Origin: Proteobacteria bacterium UBA7415
GTDB taxonomy: Bacteria; Pseudomonadota; Gammaproteobacteria; Arenicellales; Arenicellaceae
Length of the DNA stretch: 64,000 nt
NCBI GenBank assembly: GCA_002470515.1
Contig: DKML01000005.1
Span: 195,713-259,712 of the forward strand
Reading direction: 5' to 3'
Below, in pieces: positions 1-8,771 of the stretch. The translations under genes were made by a program, and so were the position numbers. The notes beneath the pieces were generated by a model. It did no database searches and had not been told where the DNA came from. It was given only the letters and a program-made list of their open reading frames with translations. How positions within the stretch are numbered: position 1 is the stretch's first letter; the number at the start of each line of letters is the position of its first letter.

Positions 1-56
1 ACCTAGAACCTAAGACCTAGAACCGAAGACCTAGAACCTAAGACCTAGAACCTAAG
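1..56. repeat. Tandem 14-bp (2 x 7-bp) repeat
   Basis: Four head-to-tail copies of a 14-base unit, acctagaacctaag, lie at 1-14, 15-28, 29-42 and 43-56; the second copy has one change (t to g). Each unit is two near-identical heptamers (acctaga and acctaag), so the array can also be read as eight heptamers. It begins at the window edge and may extend further left. It ends 30 bases before the ycaR start. No coding role is visible. Confidence 0.85.
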
Positions 57-86
57 ACCCAAGGCGCTAAGCGCTTAACCCTGAAT

Positions 87-284
87 ATGATCGAGCCACA
101 GCTTCTTGAACTATTAGTATGCCCTGTTACTAAAGGGCGGCTACTCTATGATCGTGACAACCAAGAGTTGATCAGTGTTGCCGGTAGGTTAGCGTTTACA
201 ATCACGCAAGGTGTGCCCATATTGGTAGAAGAGAAAGCACGGGAACTTACCCAATCTGAATACGATGAATGGTCAAAGAAATGA
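87..284 (+). CDS. ycaR: UPF0434 (YcaR/Trm112-like) small protein
   Basis: This 65-residue protein has the UPF0434 layout: an N-terminal [12 protein letters not shown] stretch, a central [12 protein letters not shown] segment and a charged tail. The family is usually about 60 residues and sits directly before kdsB, as here. Only one cysteine is present, so it does not look like a zinc-binding Trm112 proper. Its stop overlaps the kdsB start as ATGA, which implies translational coupling. Its biochemical role is not established; family and position are clear. Confidence 0.9.
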   Translation: MIEPQLLELLVCPVTKGRLLYDRDNQELISVAGRLAFTITQGVPILVEEKARELTQSEYDEWSKK

Positions 285-1033
285 GTAATAAACCTGAGTT
301 TACCGTTGTTATTCCAGCGCGTATGGCGTCTACAAGACTGCCTGGAAAAATGCTTGCGGACCTAAATGGCCAGCCACTGATTTGCCATACAGTTGCACGA
401 GCTAACGAGTCTGGCGCGCAAAAAATAGTAGTCGCTACCGATCATCAAGACATCGCTGATGCGCTGGTGAATAGTGATTGCGAGGTGCTCTTAACAGACC
501 CGTCGCATCCATCGGGTAGTGATCGTTTAGCCGAGGTTGCTGATCGTCTAAAGTTTGACCAGCAGCATATCGTGGTAAACGTACAAGGCGACGAACCTAT
601 GATTCCGCCACGTCTTATTGACGAAGTGGCCGCCGCGTTAGCATCAAGCAGCTCCGCTAATACAGTTATGGCAACAGCGGCTAAAGTGATCGATTCCGAT
701 GACGCATTAGCAGACCCCAATACGGTTAAAGTTGTTGTGAATCGTCATGGCAGTGCTTTGTATTTTTCGCGCAGCACTATTCCTTATGCACGCGGCGAGA
801 GAACATGTGATGCCCTGCATCATGTTGGTATATACGCGTATCGCGCGCACTTTCTTAATACGTTCACACAGCTTGAACCGAGCAGTTTAGAAACCTGCGA
901 AAGCCTAGAGCAATTGCGCGTGTTAGATCATGGCTATGCCATTCAAGTTTATCAATTTGATTATCCGGCTGGGTTTGGTATTGATACTCAGGCCGACCTC
1001 GACAAGGCTCGTGCTGCATTGCAAGGCACATAG
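281..1033 (+). CDS. kdsB: 3-deoxy-manno-octulosonate cytidylyltransferase
   Basis: KdsB makes CMP-Kdo from CTP and Kdo in the cytoplasm, activating Kdo for the lipopolysaccharide inner core. The N-terminus carries the nucleotidyltransferase signature [13 protein letters not shown] at residues 11-23, and VNVQGDEP follows near residue 98. The start at 281 (ATGA overlap with ycaR) gives 250 residues, the usual length; the upstream ATG at 269 would add MVKE with no reason to prefer it. It presumably forms one transcript with ycaR and the phosphatase gene 23 bases downstream. Confidence 0.95.
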   Translation: MSNKPEFTVVIPARMASTRLPGKMLADLNGQPLICHTVARANESGAQKIVVATDHQDIADALVNSDCEVLLTDPSHPSGSDRLAEVADRLKFDQQHIVVNVQGDEPMIPPRLIDEVAAALASSSSANTVMATAAKVIDSDDALADPNTVKVVVNRHGSALYFSRSTIPYARGERTCDALHHVGIYAYRAHFLNTFTQLEPSSLETCESLEQLRVLDHGYAIQVYQFDYPAGFGIDTQADLDKARAALQGT

Positions 1034-1056
1034 TCGACGCGTTAACAGAAACAGAT

Positions 1057-1557
1057 ATGCAAAACCTAAACCAAAACGAAACCCTAAAGCTCCTGTTCGT
1101 CTGTATGGGTAACATCTGCCGCTCACCAACCGCGCACGGCGTAATGCAAGCTAAATTGGATGAGTATGGATTAGCTGACCGAGTGAGCATTGAATCAGCA
1201 GGTACTCATGCCTATCACGTGGGCGAAAAAAGTGATGCGCGATCAAGGCAAACTGCACGTGAGCGAGGTATTGATATGGAATACATTCGCGCTCAAAAAA
1301 TATCGATCAATGATTATGACGAATACGACTACATCTACGCGATGGACTACGACAACTTAGAGTTGATTAATGATGGTGCTCCGCAAAACGCCATCGCAAC
1401 AGTAGATTTGTTCTTAGGGGCAGCCAATAGATTAGGATTGAGCGACCGCAGTGTAGTACCAGACCCGTACTATGGTGGTGACGTTGGATTCACTGATGTG
1501 TTCGATTTGGTGTCGTTAGGTTGCGACGCTATTCTTAAAGAGCTAAAGCTGCGCTAG
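1057..1557 (+). CDS. Low-molecular-weight protein tyrosine phosphatase
   Basis: The 166-residue product has the LMW-PTP P-loop CMGNICRSP, with nucleophile Cys16 and Arg22, and the DPYY acid loop starting at Asp136. These are the catalytic elements of cytoplasmic LMW tyrosine phosphatases, which in bacteria often act with tyrosine kinases in polysaccharide export (Wzb/Ptp type). No cognate tyrosine kinase gene is in the window. It lies 23 bases after kdsB and 21 bases before the YkuD gene, so co-transcription is likely. The cellular substrate is unknown. Confidence 0.93.
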   Translation: MQNLNQNETLKLLFVCMGNICRSPTAHGVMQAKLDEYGLADRVSIESAGTHAYHVGEKSDARSRQTARERGIDMEYIRAQKISINDYDEYDYIYAMDYDNLELINDGAPQNAIATVDLFLGAANRLGLSDRSVVPDPYYGGDVGFTDVFDLVSLGCDAILKELKLR

Positions 1558-1578
1558 CGCGCACTAGGGACGATTCAG

Positions 1579-2070
1579 ATGGCATTAGTAATTGATATCA
1601 GCGTTGCAAACCAAAGCCTAACCCTGCGTGATCTCGAATCGAATGAGCAGGTATTTACAACAACGATAGCCACAGCTAAAAATGGCATTGGCCAAGTATC
1701 AGGAAGTGAACAAACGCCCTTAGGCCAACATCGCATACGCGCTAAAATAGGGGCGGGCGAAGCGATTAACTCCGTGTTTGTCGGCCGCCGACCCACGGGC
1801 GAGGTGTACAGCGCCGAACTCGCTGAACAGCACCCCAATCGAGATTGGATACTGAGTCGAATCATGTGGTTGTGCGGCGAAGAGGTTGACCATAACCGCC
1901 TCGGTAATGTCGACACACAAGCACGCTATATTTATATTCACGGAGCGCCCGATTCACATGAAATGGGAATCCCCAGTTCACACGGTTGCATCAAAATGAC
2001 CAATGACGACGTTGTTATGTTATTCGATTTAGTGCCTGTGGGAACTAAGGTGCTGATACACGCTGACTGA
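1579..2070 (+). CDS. YkuD-domain protein, likely cytoplasmic L,D-carboxypeptidase/transpeptidase
   Basis: The whole 163-residue protein is a YkuD domain. It contains YIYIHG (His121) and the catalytic SSHGC motif (His135, Cys137). There is no signal peptide or membrane segment; it starts MALVIDISVANQSL, so it should stay in the cytoplasm, unlike the periplasmic ErfK/YbiS enzymes. A signal-less YkuD enzyme of similar size (ElsL type in Acinetobacter) trims recycled muropeptides as an L,D-carboxypeptidase. The position just before nagZ fits that role. The fold is clear; the activity is inferred. Confidence 0.85.
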   Translation: MALVIDISVANQSLTLRDLESNEQVFTTTIATAKNGIGQVSGSEQTPLGQHRIRAKIGAGEAINSVFVGRRPTGEVYSAELAEQHPNRDWILSRIMWLCGEEVDHNRLGNVDTQARYIYIHGAPDSHEMGIPSSHGCIKMTNDDVVMLFDLVPVGTKVLIHAD

Positions 2071-2151
2071 AGCAATCAGTGTTGCAGTGCAACTTCAATA
2101 CTCTTAAATCGCAACACTAACCTACTTTAAACAACACACTGAATAACGGTT

Positions 2152-3135
2152 ATGGCAAACAAACAATCTATTCCAGCTAGGCTTTCTTTAGGACCCGTAA
2201 TGCTTGATGTCGCTGCACTGAGCTTAAGCGATGACGATCGCCAGCGCTTAATGCATCCTTTAGTTGGCGGCGTAATATTGTTTGCGAGAAACTTTTCGGA
2301 TCGCGATCAAGTCACGTCTTTAATTAGCGAAATCAAACAGTTACGTAATCCTTCTCTACTGATAGCTGTTGATCAAGAAGGCGGAAGAGTACAACGTTTT
2401 AAAGAAGGTTTTACGCAGTTGCCGCCCGCGGCGCAGTTCGGCGAAGCATGGGATAACGACAAACAAACAGCCCCGATGAAAGCCTATGAGTCCGCGCGCA
2501 CAATGGCGAGTGAGCTCATTGAAACAGGTGTGGATTTCTCGTTTGCGCCTGTATTTGACGTTAACAGCAAGACCAACGATGTGATTGGCGATCGTAGTTT
2601 TCACAGAGACCCAAAAGTGGCTTCTGAATTACTCGGTGCTTACATAGATGGAATGCATTCAGTGGGCATGATTTCGGTAGCCAAGCATTTTCCAGGCCAC
2701 GGCGGAGTAGGGGGCGACTCACATCATTGTTTACCCGTTGATGCACGTGAATTAAAAGAGTTAGACGAACATGACCTACAACCGTATCGCGAGCTCATAG
2801 ACGAAGTCGATGCGGTAATGACCGCGCACATACTGTTCGATAAATGTGATTCCCAGATACCTACGTTTTCCAGATATTGGATTAAAGATGTACTAAGAGA
2901 CCAATTGGGTTTCGAAGGAATCGTATTCAGCGATGATCTCACCATGCAAGGCGCAATCGACTCGATGGATAACTACTCAGTTGTCAAACAAGCAGAACAA
3001 GCGCTTGCGGCAGGCTGTGACATGTTATTGGTGTGTAATCGGCCAGATATCGCAGATGAACTATTGGCGGGCTTAGAGTATAAGCTCAGCGAGAAATTGT
3101 CTGGTAGGTTGCAGAGGCTAGGCGCAGTTAGATAA
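2152..3135 (+). CDS. nagZ: beta-N-acetylhexosaminidase, peptidoglycan recycling
   Basis: This 327-residue glycoside hydrolase family 3 enzyme removes N-acetylglucosamine from anhydro-muropeptides in the cytoplasm. The sequence shows KHFPGHG at residues 178-184, the DSHH loop at 189-192 that carries the general acid His, and the nucleophile Asp261 in VFSDDLTM. Length and motif order match NagZ. It follows the YkuD gene after 81 bases; with mpl at 22303-23679 the window holds several recycling steps. Confidence 0.96.
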   Translation: MANKQSIPARLSLGPVMLDVAALSLSDDDRQRLMHPLVGGVILFARNFSDRDQVTSLISEIKQLRNPSLLIAVDQEGGRVQRFKEGFTQLPPAAQFGEAWDNDKQTAPMKAYESARTMASELIETGVDFSFAPVFDVNSKTNDVIGDRSFHRDPKVASELLGAYIDGMHSVGMISVAKHFPGHGGVGGDSHHCLPVDARELKELDEHDLQPYRELIDEVDAVMTAHILFDKCDSQIPTFSRYWIKDVLRDQLGFEGIVFSDDLTMQGAIDSMDNYSVVKQAEQALAAGCDMLLVCNRPDIADELLAGLEYKLSEKLSGRLQRLGAVR

Positions 3136-3148
3136 TTTCATTAATGTT

Positions 3149-3565
3149 CTAAATAAACTTGCACATGCCGTTGCCAAGAGGGTTGCCCGTTCTTTCTAAG
3201 TAGCCGTATTTTAGATAGAACGACTCTTTACCTTTTGCCGCAAGCAATCCGACGGTGGAGCCAGTGCTTGTAGTCTTAGCTAAGTACAACTCAATTTCGT
3301 TCATCAACAGGGAACCAACGCCTTTGCCTTGATACCGTGGATCAACAATAACGTCTTGTATGTAAAAGTACATGTACCCATCACCAATCACTCGCCCAGC
3401 GCCAACCAGTTTGCTTTGGTCGTAGACTGAAACGTGAAATAGTGAGTTCTCTAGACTTTTAGTTGCAAGTTGGACATCAATTTTGCCCCAACCTACTTGG
3501 TTTCTAAGTTCTATAAAGTCACTGATGGGCGGGGCTAGGCGTACTAGTTTGAATGTTGGAGTCAT
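3149..3565 (-). CDS. GNAT family N-acetyltransferase
   Basis: The 138-residue protein has the GNAT fold signature. A strand ending IQDVIVDPRYQGKGVGSLLMNEIE gives the acetyl-CoA pyrophosphate loop Q/R-x-x-G-x-G (YQGKGVG) near residues 76-82, and the C-terminal part contains KGKESFYLKYGYLER, typical of this superfamily. It begins MTPTFKLVRLAPP and converges on nagZ with a 13-base gap. The substrate cannot be predicted. Confidence 0.85.
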   Translation of the reverse strand: MTPTFKLVRLAPPISDFIELRNQVGWGKIDVQLATKSLENSLFHVSVYDQSKLVGAGRVIGDGYMYFYIQDVIVDPRYQGKGVGSLLMNEIELYLAKTTSTGSTVGLLAAKGKESFYLKYGYLERTGNPLGNGMCKFI

Positions 3566-3705
3566 GATGGAGGTTTGAGTTTGCGTTGATCATATTGTGC
3601 TACCGCAGCCTTACGTACAGATGAGTGTATTCCAAGTGAGAGCTTGTTAGTAGCGTGTTGAGAAAGCACGGTGAGGTGTTGCTAGCTGAGAAGCCTAGAG
3701 AAGGC

Positions 3706-3918
3706 ATGAACCATAACGACTTGGCGCATTTCTATTTCAAGCGAAATTTACATTGGTCTGCTAAACTCTCGCCACTTGAAACACCTCGACAGATATTGAT
3801 CTTTTGGCTAGGTGCATTATTGAGACACAGTCTTCAAAAGAAGTTTTGTTCTCCTTTACGTCATGAGGTTTTTAGAGCAAGGCTCAAAAATAGGCCTAAG
3901 CAAACTGAGACTCATTAA
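3706..3918 (+). CDS. Small hypothetical protein
   Basis: A 70-codon open frame begins MNHNDLAHFYFKR and is preceded by a purine-rich AGAGAAGG that sits very close to the ATG. The frame also reads upstream to a GTG at 3655. The product is basic, with a hydrophobic stretch (ILIFWLGALL) in the middle. I recognise no family. It occupies an otherwise empty 377-base gap ahead of the DUF1499 gene, but chance is a real alternative. Confidence 0.25.
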   Translation: MNHNDLAHFYFKRNLHWSAKLSPLETPRQILIFWLGALLRHSLQKKFCSPLRHEVFRARLKNRPKQTETH

Positions 3919-3942
3919 TTTCAACTCTGGATATCACAGATT

Positions 3943-4650
3943 ATGCTAGCAAATACTATTAAAGCTCTTGGCGCAATTGCGCTGCTTACATTTCCATTTT
4001 CAATTTTGGCGACTCGCCTCGACCTAATTCATTTTAGAACCGCTTTTGATCTTATTGGTTACAGCGTAATGTTAGCTGTCGCCATTTTTTTGGTGGGCAC
4101 AATTGTTGGATTTCTCGCGTCGAAATCGTATCCAGAACTTGCTAAGGCTGCGCGCTTCGCGTCTTTGCTGAGTGTTGTTCCTCTTATCGTGCTGGGAAAC
4201 CAGTTTATAAAGACTCAGACTCTTCCTGCTATCCATAACATTTCTACCGATGTACAAAACCCGCCCAGTTTTAATGCAATTGCTAGTGTTCGTGGACCAG
4301 ATGCTAACCCCCTCGAGTACCCTGCAACAAATATTGCGCCTCAACAAGCGGCTTACCCTAACGTTAAGACGTTGATTCTGGAGCAACCAGTATCTGAGGT
4401 GTTTGCACGAGCTATGTCGGTAGTTGAAGAAAACGGTTGGGAGATTGTAGCGCAAGACGCTGACGCTGGAATTATCGAAGCTACCGCAACAACTCTGTTA
4501 TGGGGCTTTAAAGACGATGTCGTAATCAGAGTTACCGAGGGCGAAAGCTCTACGTTGGTTGACGTACGCTCGGTCTCGCGCGTTGGTGCAAGCGATATTG
4601 GTGCTAATGCAAAACGCATTGAAAGTATTTTGTCGGACCTGGCAAATTAG
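3943..4650 (+). CDS. DUF1499 family membrane protein
   Basis: The 235-residue product has three hydrophobic segments in the first 90 residues (around 7-23, 36-58 and 70-85), then a soluble DUF1499 domain. The domain contains the characteristic DVQNPPSFNAI region and a C-terminal part reading ATTLLWGFKDDVVIRV...SRVGASDIGANAKRI. Proteins of this family have no settled function. The start ATGCTAGCAAAT follows the previous open frame after 24 bases. Confidence 0.85.
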   Translation: MLANTIKALGAIALLTFPFSILATRLDLIHFRTAFDLIGYSVMLAVAIFLVGTIVGFLASKSYPELAKAARFASLLSVVPLIVLGNQFIKTQTLPAIHNISTDVQNPPSFNAIASVRGPDANPLEYPATNIAPQQAAYPNVKTLILEQPVSEVFARAMSVVEENGWEIVAQDADAGIIEATATTLLWGFKDDVVIRVTEGESSTLVDVRSVSRVGASDIGANAKRIESILSDLAN

Positions 4651-4741
4651 TTATCAATTCGCTCGTTCCCTATGCGTGCTTAAGGTGGAGTTAAGTAGCT
4701 CTGTTGCATTTAGGCTAAGACCAAGACTAAGACATTAGTTT

Positions 4742-5410
4742 ATGAGAAGAGTGCATCGAATATTGGGCTGGCTTTTATGTTTGCCTTTATTAGTGTGGGC
4801 ATGCACAGCATTGGTTTTTTTGATTAAACCAGGGTATTCGGGTGCTTATCATCAACTGAGTGTAAAAACCTACGCGTTAACCGCTCAGGATATGCAGAGT
4901 GTTCAATACCTGCCGACGAGCGATAATAGTTGGGCAAGTCTTAAACTGCTTCGAACTAAACTCGGATTACACGCGTTAAAAGCCTCTACGCAGAGTGCTT
5001 ACCCTCGATCAACTGATGACTCTGAGCAAAATCCTCCTCAATTGCATTGGCTGTATGCGCCTTCAACAAAGACGTGGGTTCCAACACCCGCTATAAGTGC
5101 GGTTCAATCAAGACTTTTATTAGAGGACGCTCAAACGCAATGGCCAGAGCGCTATGGTTTTGACGGTGCTTGGCTAACAGATAGGCAAGGGGTTTATCGA
5201 ACCGCTACGGGTGTTGAAATGCAGCTTAGCTGGAACTCGTTGAGTATTACCCAATCGGGTTCAGACACGCAGTGGATTAACCGACTTTATCGCTGGCACT
5301 ATCTACAATGGACAGGCATAGACTTAGTTGATCGTCTGCTTGGGATAGTGGGGCTTGGCTTACTGTTCGCGATGACGTTCGTTGGTTTTAAGCTTTTACG
5401 CAAACCTTAA
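4742..5410 (+). CDS. PepSY-associated-type membrane protein, hypothetical
   Basis: The 222-residue protein starts MRRVHRILGWLLCLPLLVWACTALVF, a membrane helix with the H-R-x-x-G-W pattern common in PepSY-associated proteins. A periplasmic segment of about 150 residues follows, including HLYWLYAP-like and WHYLQWTGIDLVDRLLG stretches. A final membrane helix (IVGLGLLFAMTFVGFKLL) ends with a basic tail. This in-out-in topology resembles single-unit PepSY_TM relatives, but no certain domain match can be claimed. It is the last plus-strand gene before prpC. Confidence 0.6.
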   Translation: MRRVHRILGWLLCLPLLVWACTALVFLIKPGYSGAYHQLSVKTYALTAQDMQSVQYLPTSDNSWASLKLLRTKLGLHALKASTQSAYPRSTDDSEQNPPQLHWLYAPSTKTWVPTPAISAVQSRLLLEDAQTQWPERYGFDGAWLTDRQGVYRTATGVEMQLSWNSLSITQSGSDTQWINRLYRWHYLQWTGIDLVDRLLGIVGLGLLFAMTFVGFKLLRKP

Positions 5411-5505
5411 GCACTAAATTCTGCAAGCCCAACCTATACAGCAAGGATTTAAATAGACTGTTCGTCTTAAACCACGAACAGTCCACCAGAGTAGCTACAG
5501 ACTAA

Positions 5506-6633
5506 CTACCGATCTTCAATCTTAGGTACAACGCGATGTTCTGGGCCGGTGTATTCCGCACTTGGGCGAATAATTCGATTGTTCGCACGCTGCTCAAACG
5601 CATGAGCTGCCCAGCCTGTAACACGAGACATCACAAATATTGGCGTAAACAAACCAGTAGGAATGCCCATAAAGTGGTACGCCGATGCGTGGAAGAAGTC
5701 AGCGTTACAGAACATACCTTTTTCACGTTTCATAACCGCTTCGCAACGCTCTGAGACGTCATAAAGTGTGCTGCTGTCGGCGCTTTCAGACAATATCTTA
5801 GACCACTTCTTGATGATTGCATTTCGCGGGTCGCGCTCTTTATAAACGGCGTGACCAAAACCCATGATCAATTCTTTATTGGCTAATTTGCTCATGATGC
5901 CGGCTTCGGCATCGTCTGCACTAGACCACTGTTCGATCATCTCCATAGCGGCTTCGTTAGCGCCACCGTGCAACGGTCCACGTAATGTGCCGATAGCACC
6001 CGTAATTACTGAGTGGATGTCGGTCAACGTTGAAGCCGCTACACGTCCATTAAACGTTGAGGCGTTAAACTCGTGCTCAGCGTAAAGAATCAAAGAGACG
6101 TTCATTACTTGCTCATGCAGCCTTGATGGAGCCTTATCGTGCAACATGTGCAAGAAATGACCGCCAATAGTGGCTGCACCTGTATCGGTAGAAACCCTTA
6201 CGCCGTCTTGGCTAAAACGGTACCAATAAACGACCATGGCGGGCAATAACGCGAGTACGCGATCAACCGCGTCGCCTTGTTGCTCAAAGCTCAGTTCAGG
6301 CTCCAAATTACCTAACATCGATACGCCTGTACGCATAACATCCATAGGATGTGCTGACGCAGGTATAAGTTCGAGAGTGGCTTTTAGCGCGTCTGGAAGA
6401 GCGCGCAAGCCATTCAATTTAGTCTGGTATGCATCGAGCTCGACTTGCTTGGGTAGTTCGCCTTTTAGGATCAAGTGAGCCACTTCTTCGAAAATACAAT
6501 TATCGGCTAAATCGTCCACGTCGTAGCCACGGTAGTTGAGCCCAGACCCTTGAGTCCCAACCGTACATAAGGCTGTTTGGCCTGCAACTTGCCCGCGTAA
6601 ACCTGCACCACTTAATTTTTTATCTTCTGCCAT
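5506..6633 (-). CDS. prpC: 2-methylcitrate synthase
   Basis: This 375-residue citrate-synthase-family enzyme condenses propionyl-CoA with oxaloacetate in the methylcitrate cycle. The family motifs GPLHGGANEAAMEM and MGFGHAVYKERDPRN hold two catalytic histidines, and HASAYHFMGIP lies near the C-terminus with the catalytic Asp just upstream. The short length fits the PrpC/CitZ type rather than the roughly 430-residue GltA type, and the prpB neighbour supports PrpC. An AGGAAA ribosome site precedes the ATG. It lies 130 bases downstream of prpB on the same strand. Confidence 0.93.
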   Translation of the reverse strand: MAEDKKLSGAGLRGQVAGQTALCTVGTQGSGLNYRGYDVDDLADNCIFEEVAHLILKGELPKQVELDAYQTKLNGLRALPDALKATLELIPASAHPMDVMRTGVSMLGNLEPELSFEQQGDAVDRVLALLPAMVVYWYRFSQDGVRVSTDTGAATIGGHFLHMLHDKAPSRLHEQVMNVSLILYAEHEFNASTFNGRVAASTLTDIHSVITGAIGTLRGPLHGGANEAAMEMIEQWSSADDAEAGIMSKLANKELIMGFGHAVYKERDPRNAIIKKWSKILSESADSSTLYDVSERCEAVMKREKGMFCNADFFHASAYHFMGIPTGLFTPIFVMSRVTGWAAHAFEQRANNRIIRPSAEYTGPEHRVVPKIEDR

Positions 6634-6763
6634 TGTTATTTCCTAATGTTGTTTGTTCTACAAGCTCATACATCCTTTGAGCTCGTTTTTGATGATCGAA
6701 TAGTGCGTTGCTAATGGGTAACTAGGTTGTTGCTACTGCGCACTCTTCATTGAGTCTACAAAA

Positions 6764-7636
6764 TCACTTTGACGAAAATAGCTCATCTAATGTTGTTTCG
6801 TAGCTGTGGTAATCGAGATAGCTATAAAGCTCTTCTCTAGTTTGCATATCAGCGACCACATCTCGCTGATGGCCTTTGCCTAACACTTCCTGATAGACCA
6901 TCTCGGCCGCCTTATTCATCGCTCTAGTCGCGGTGAGAGGGTACAGCACCATGGTTACACCTTGCGCTGCAAGTTCGTCCTTATCGAACAAGGGGGACAT
7001 GCCAAATTCAGTCATATTGGCTAAAAGTTGAGATCCCAACTGCTCATTATAAGCTTTATAGTCACTAAGGGATGCCATCGCTTCGGCAAATATACCATCG
7101 GCACCGGCCTCCAAATATGCGCCAGAGCGATCAATAGAGGCTTGTAAGCCTTCCAGCGCATAAGAGTCTGTGCGAGCCATTATAAAAAAATTATCGTCGG
7201 TACGTGCATCCACAGCAGCTTTTATTCGGTCCACCATTTCAATGCTGCTTACAATCTCCTTATTAGGCCGGTGACCACAACGCTTTTGCGCCACTTGGTC
7301 TTCCATATGCACTGCGGCAACACCCGCACGAATTGATTCTTTAATCGTACGTGCAATATTAAAGGCTCCGCCCCATCCAGTGTCGATATCAATCAATAGA
7401 GGCGTTTGCACAGCTGAGGTGATACGGCGAGCATCTTCCAACACATCATTCATGCTGGTCATGCCTAAGTCAGGCAGACCGTATGAGGCGTTGGCGCAAG
7501 CTCCACCAGAAATATAAATTGCCTTGTGGCCTATTTTGCTGGCCATTAACGCTGTGTAGGCATTGATCGTGCCAACGATTTGCAATGGTTTGGTCTCTGC
7601 TAAAGCTGCTCTAAACAGCTGTCCTGGTGATTGCAT
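6764..7636 (-). CDS. prpB: 2-methylisocitrate lyase
   Basis: PrpB cleaves 2-methylisocitrate to pyruvate and succinate, the last step of propionate catabolism by the methylcitrate cycle. The 290-residue product carries IDIDTGWGG (metal-binding region, about 83-90) and the catalytic loop QKRCGHRPNKE with Cys120. Its length is normal. prpC follows on the same strand, but no prpD, acnD, prpF or prpR regulator is nearby, so the rest of the cycle must be encoded elsewhere. A GGAAAC ribosome site precedes the ATG. Confidence 0.94.
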   Translation of the reverse strand: MQSPGQLFRAALAETKPLQIVGTINAYTALMASKIGHKAIYISGGACANASYGLPDLGMTSMNDVLEDARRITSAVQTPLLIDIDTGWGGAFNIARTIKESIRAGVAAVHMEDQVAQKRCGHRPNKEIVSSIEMVDRIKAAVDARTDDNFFIMARTDSYALEGLQASIDRSGAYLEAGADGIFAEAMASLSDYKAYNEQLGSQLLANMTEFGMSPLFDKDELAAQGVTMVLYPLTATRAMNKAAEMVYQEVLGKGHQRDVVADMQTREELYSYLDYHSYETTLDELFSSK

Positions 7637-7959
7637 AGTGTCGTTTCCGTTGGTTTAAACTAATTATCTGGCGCGCAGTTTCGGTAAATGTGGCGCTGTT
7701 GTCAATATATTCATCGGTTGTTGAGGGGGCTACAGGTGTTGATCGCTCAATTCTGGCAAAAAGTCCCATAAAGTGGGAAACCTCTCGTTGTCGCTCAACC
7801 TTGGGTTAGTGCACCATGTAGATTGAGTGACGAACGGTAAGGCTCAGGGCATGACCAATACGACTCACGCTATGAGCAGAGCGAAATGTTCGGTATGATT
7901 GCGCCACTCAAGCGCTGCTCTTCACTTTCTTATGCTGTTTTCAGCAATCACTGAAGTTA
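7637..7959. other. Intergenic region between divergent prpB and DUF5522 gene
   Basis: This 323-base gap separates divergent genes and should hold the prpB promoter and the promoter of the DUF5522-rraA pair. The only clear structure is a short inverted repeat, TCCCA-N5-TGGGA, at 7764-7778. It could be an operator or a weak hairpin. No open frame with a credible start was seen. Confidence 0.4.
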
Positions 7960-8178
7960 ATGAAAAAAACTGATCCAACTGAGTTAGGTTCTAAGACAAC
8001 TGAGCTCACACCGAGCGCTGCTCGAAAGTGGCCGCTCGCGGAACTTGTTGAAAACAAACACTATTATATGGAACATGGCTTTATGGTGTTCACCGAAGAA
8101 TACCATCTATGTCGTGGGCGTTGCTGCGGAAATGCATGTCGGCACTGCCCTTTTGAGCACGTTAACGTCAGACGCTAG
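7960..8178 (+). CDS. DUF5522 family small cysteine-rich protein
   Basis: The 72-residue product ends with the pattern MVFTEEYHLCRGRCCGNACRHCPFEH. This matches the DUF5522 signature (T-E-x-Y-H-x-x-R-G-x-C-C-G-x-x-C-R-H-C-P), whose clustered cysteines suggest metal binding. The N-terminal 40 residues are polar and probably flexible. It lies 95 bases upstream of rraA. No function is established for the family. Confidence 0.85.
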   Translation: MKKTDPTELGSKTTELTPSAARKWPLAELVENKHYYMEHGFMVFTEEYHLCRGRCCGNACRHCPFEHVNVRR

Positions 8179-8273
8179 TGTTTGAATATTCAGATTTACC
8201 TGACTCTGTGCAACCATATTAGTATCTGTTCTGCAATTTCCAATTTTCACACACGAATAAAGGTTTTCCAAAT

Positions 8274-8756
8274 ATGTTGTCCACTCCTGATCTCTGTGAC
8301 CAATTCCCTGATGATGTTCTTGTCCTTGATCCGCTATTTAATGATTACGGCGGCAAGTCGTCGTTTTATGGTCAAGTAATAACGATTAAGTGTTTTGAAG
8401 ACAATTCGGTGGTCAAAGCATTACTCGATGAGCCCGGACTTGGTCGGGTTATTGTGATGGATGGCGGTGGTTCTCTGCGTAGAGCTATCTTAGGTGATAT
8501 GTTAGCGGCAAACGCAGTTAAAAACGGTTGGTCTGGTCTGGTTATTAATGGCTGCATCCGCGATTGTGATGAGATAGCGCCACTTGATTTAGGTGTAAAG
8601 GCACTCAATACACACCCGATGAAAACAGATAAGCGTGGGATTGGTGACAAGAATGTGCCGGTGACGTTTGCAGGGCAAACGATTAATAGCGGCGATTGGA
8701 TCTATGCCGATCGCAACGGCATTGTAGTCAGTAGAACAGAGCTTAAGCAAGATTAA
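8274..8756 (+). CDS. rraA: RraA-like regulator of ribonuclease E activity
   Basis: This 160-residue protein matches RraA, which binds RNase E and modulates RNA degradation. It begins [15 protein letters not shown] and contains [23 protein letters not shown] and [13 protein letters not shown], which form the ring-protein core. RraA relatives also include aldolases such as HMG aldolase, which share the G-D-x(20)-R-D motif. The length and C-terminal [12 protein letters not shown] favour RraA. The ATG at 8274 gives the expected N-terminus. Confidence 0.92.
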   Translation: MLSTPDLCDQFPDDVLVLDPLFNDYGGKSSFYGQVITIKCFEDNSVVKALLDEPGLGRVIVMDGGGSLRRAILGDMLAANAVKNGWSGLVINGCIRDCDEIAPLDLGVKALNTHPMKTDKRGIGDKNVPVTFAGQTINSGDWIYADRNGIVVSRTELKQD

Positions 8757-8771
8757 GTCTGGAACGATTAT

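Noticed and set aside
1..56. CRISPR array
   Set aside because: The units are 7 or 14 bases with no spacers and there are no cas genes.
864..1190. 108-codon minus-strand open frame across kdsB end
   Set aside because: It overlaps two well-supported plus-strand genes and looks like a shadow frame.
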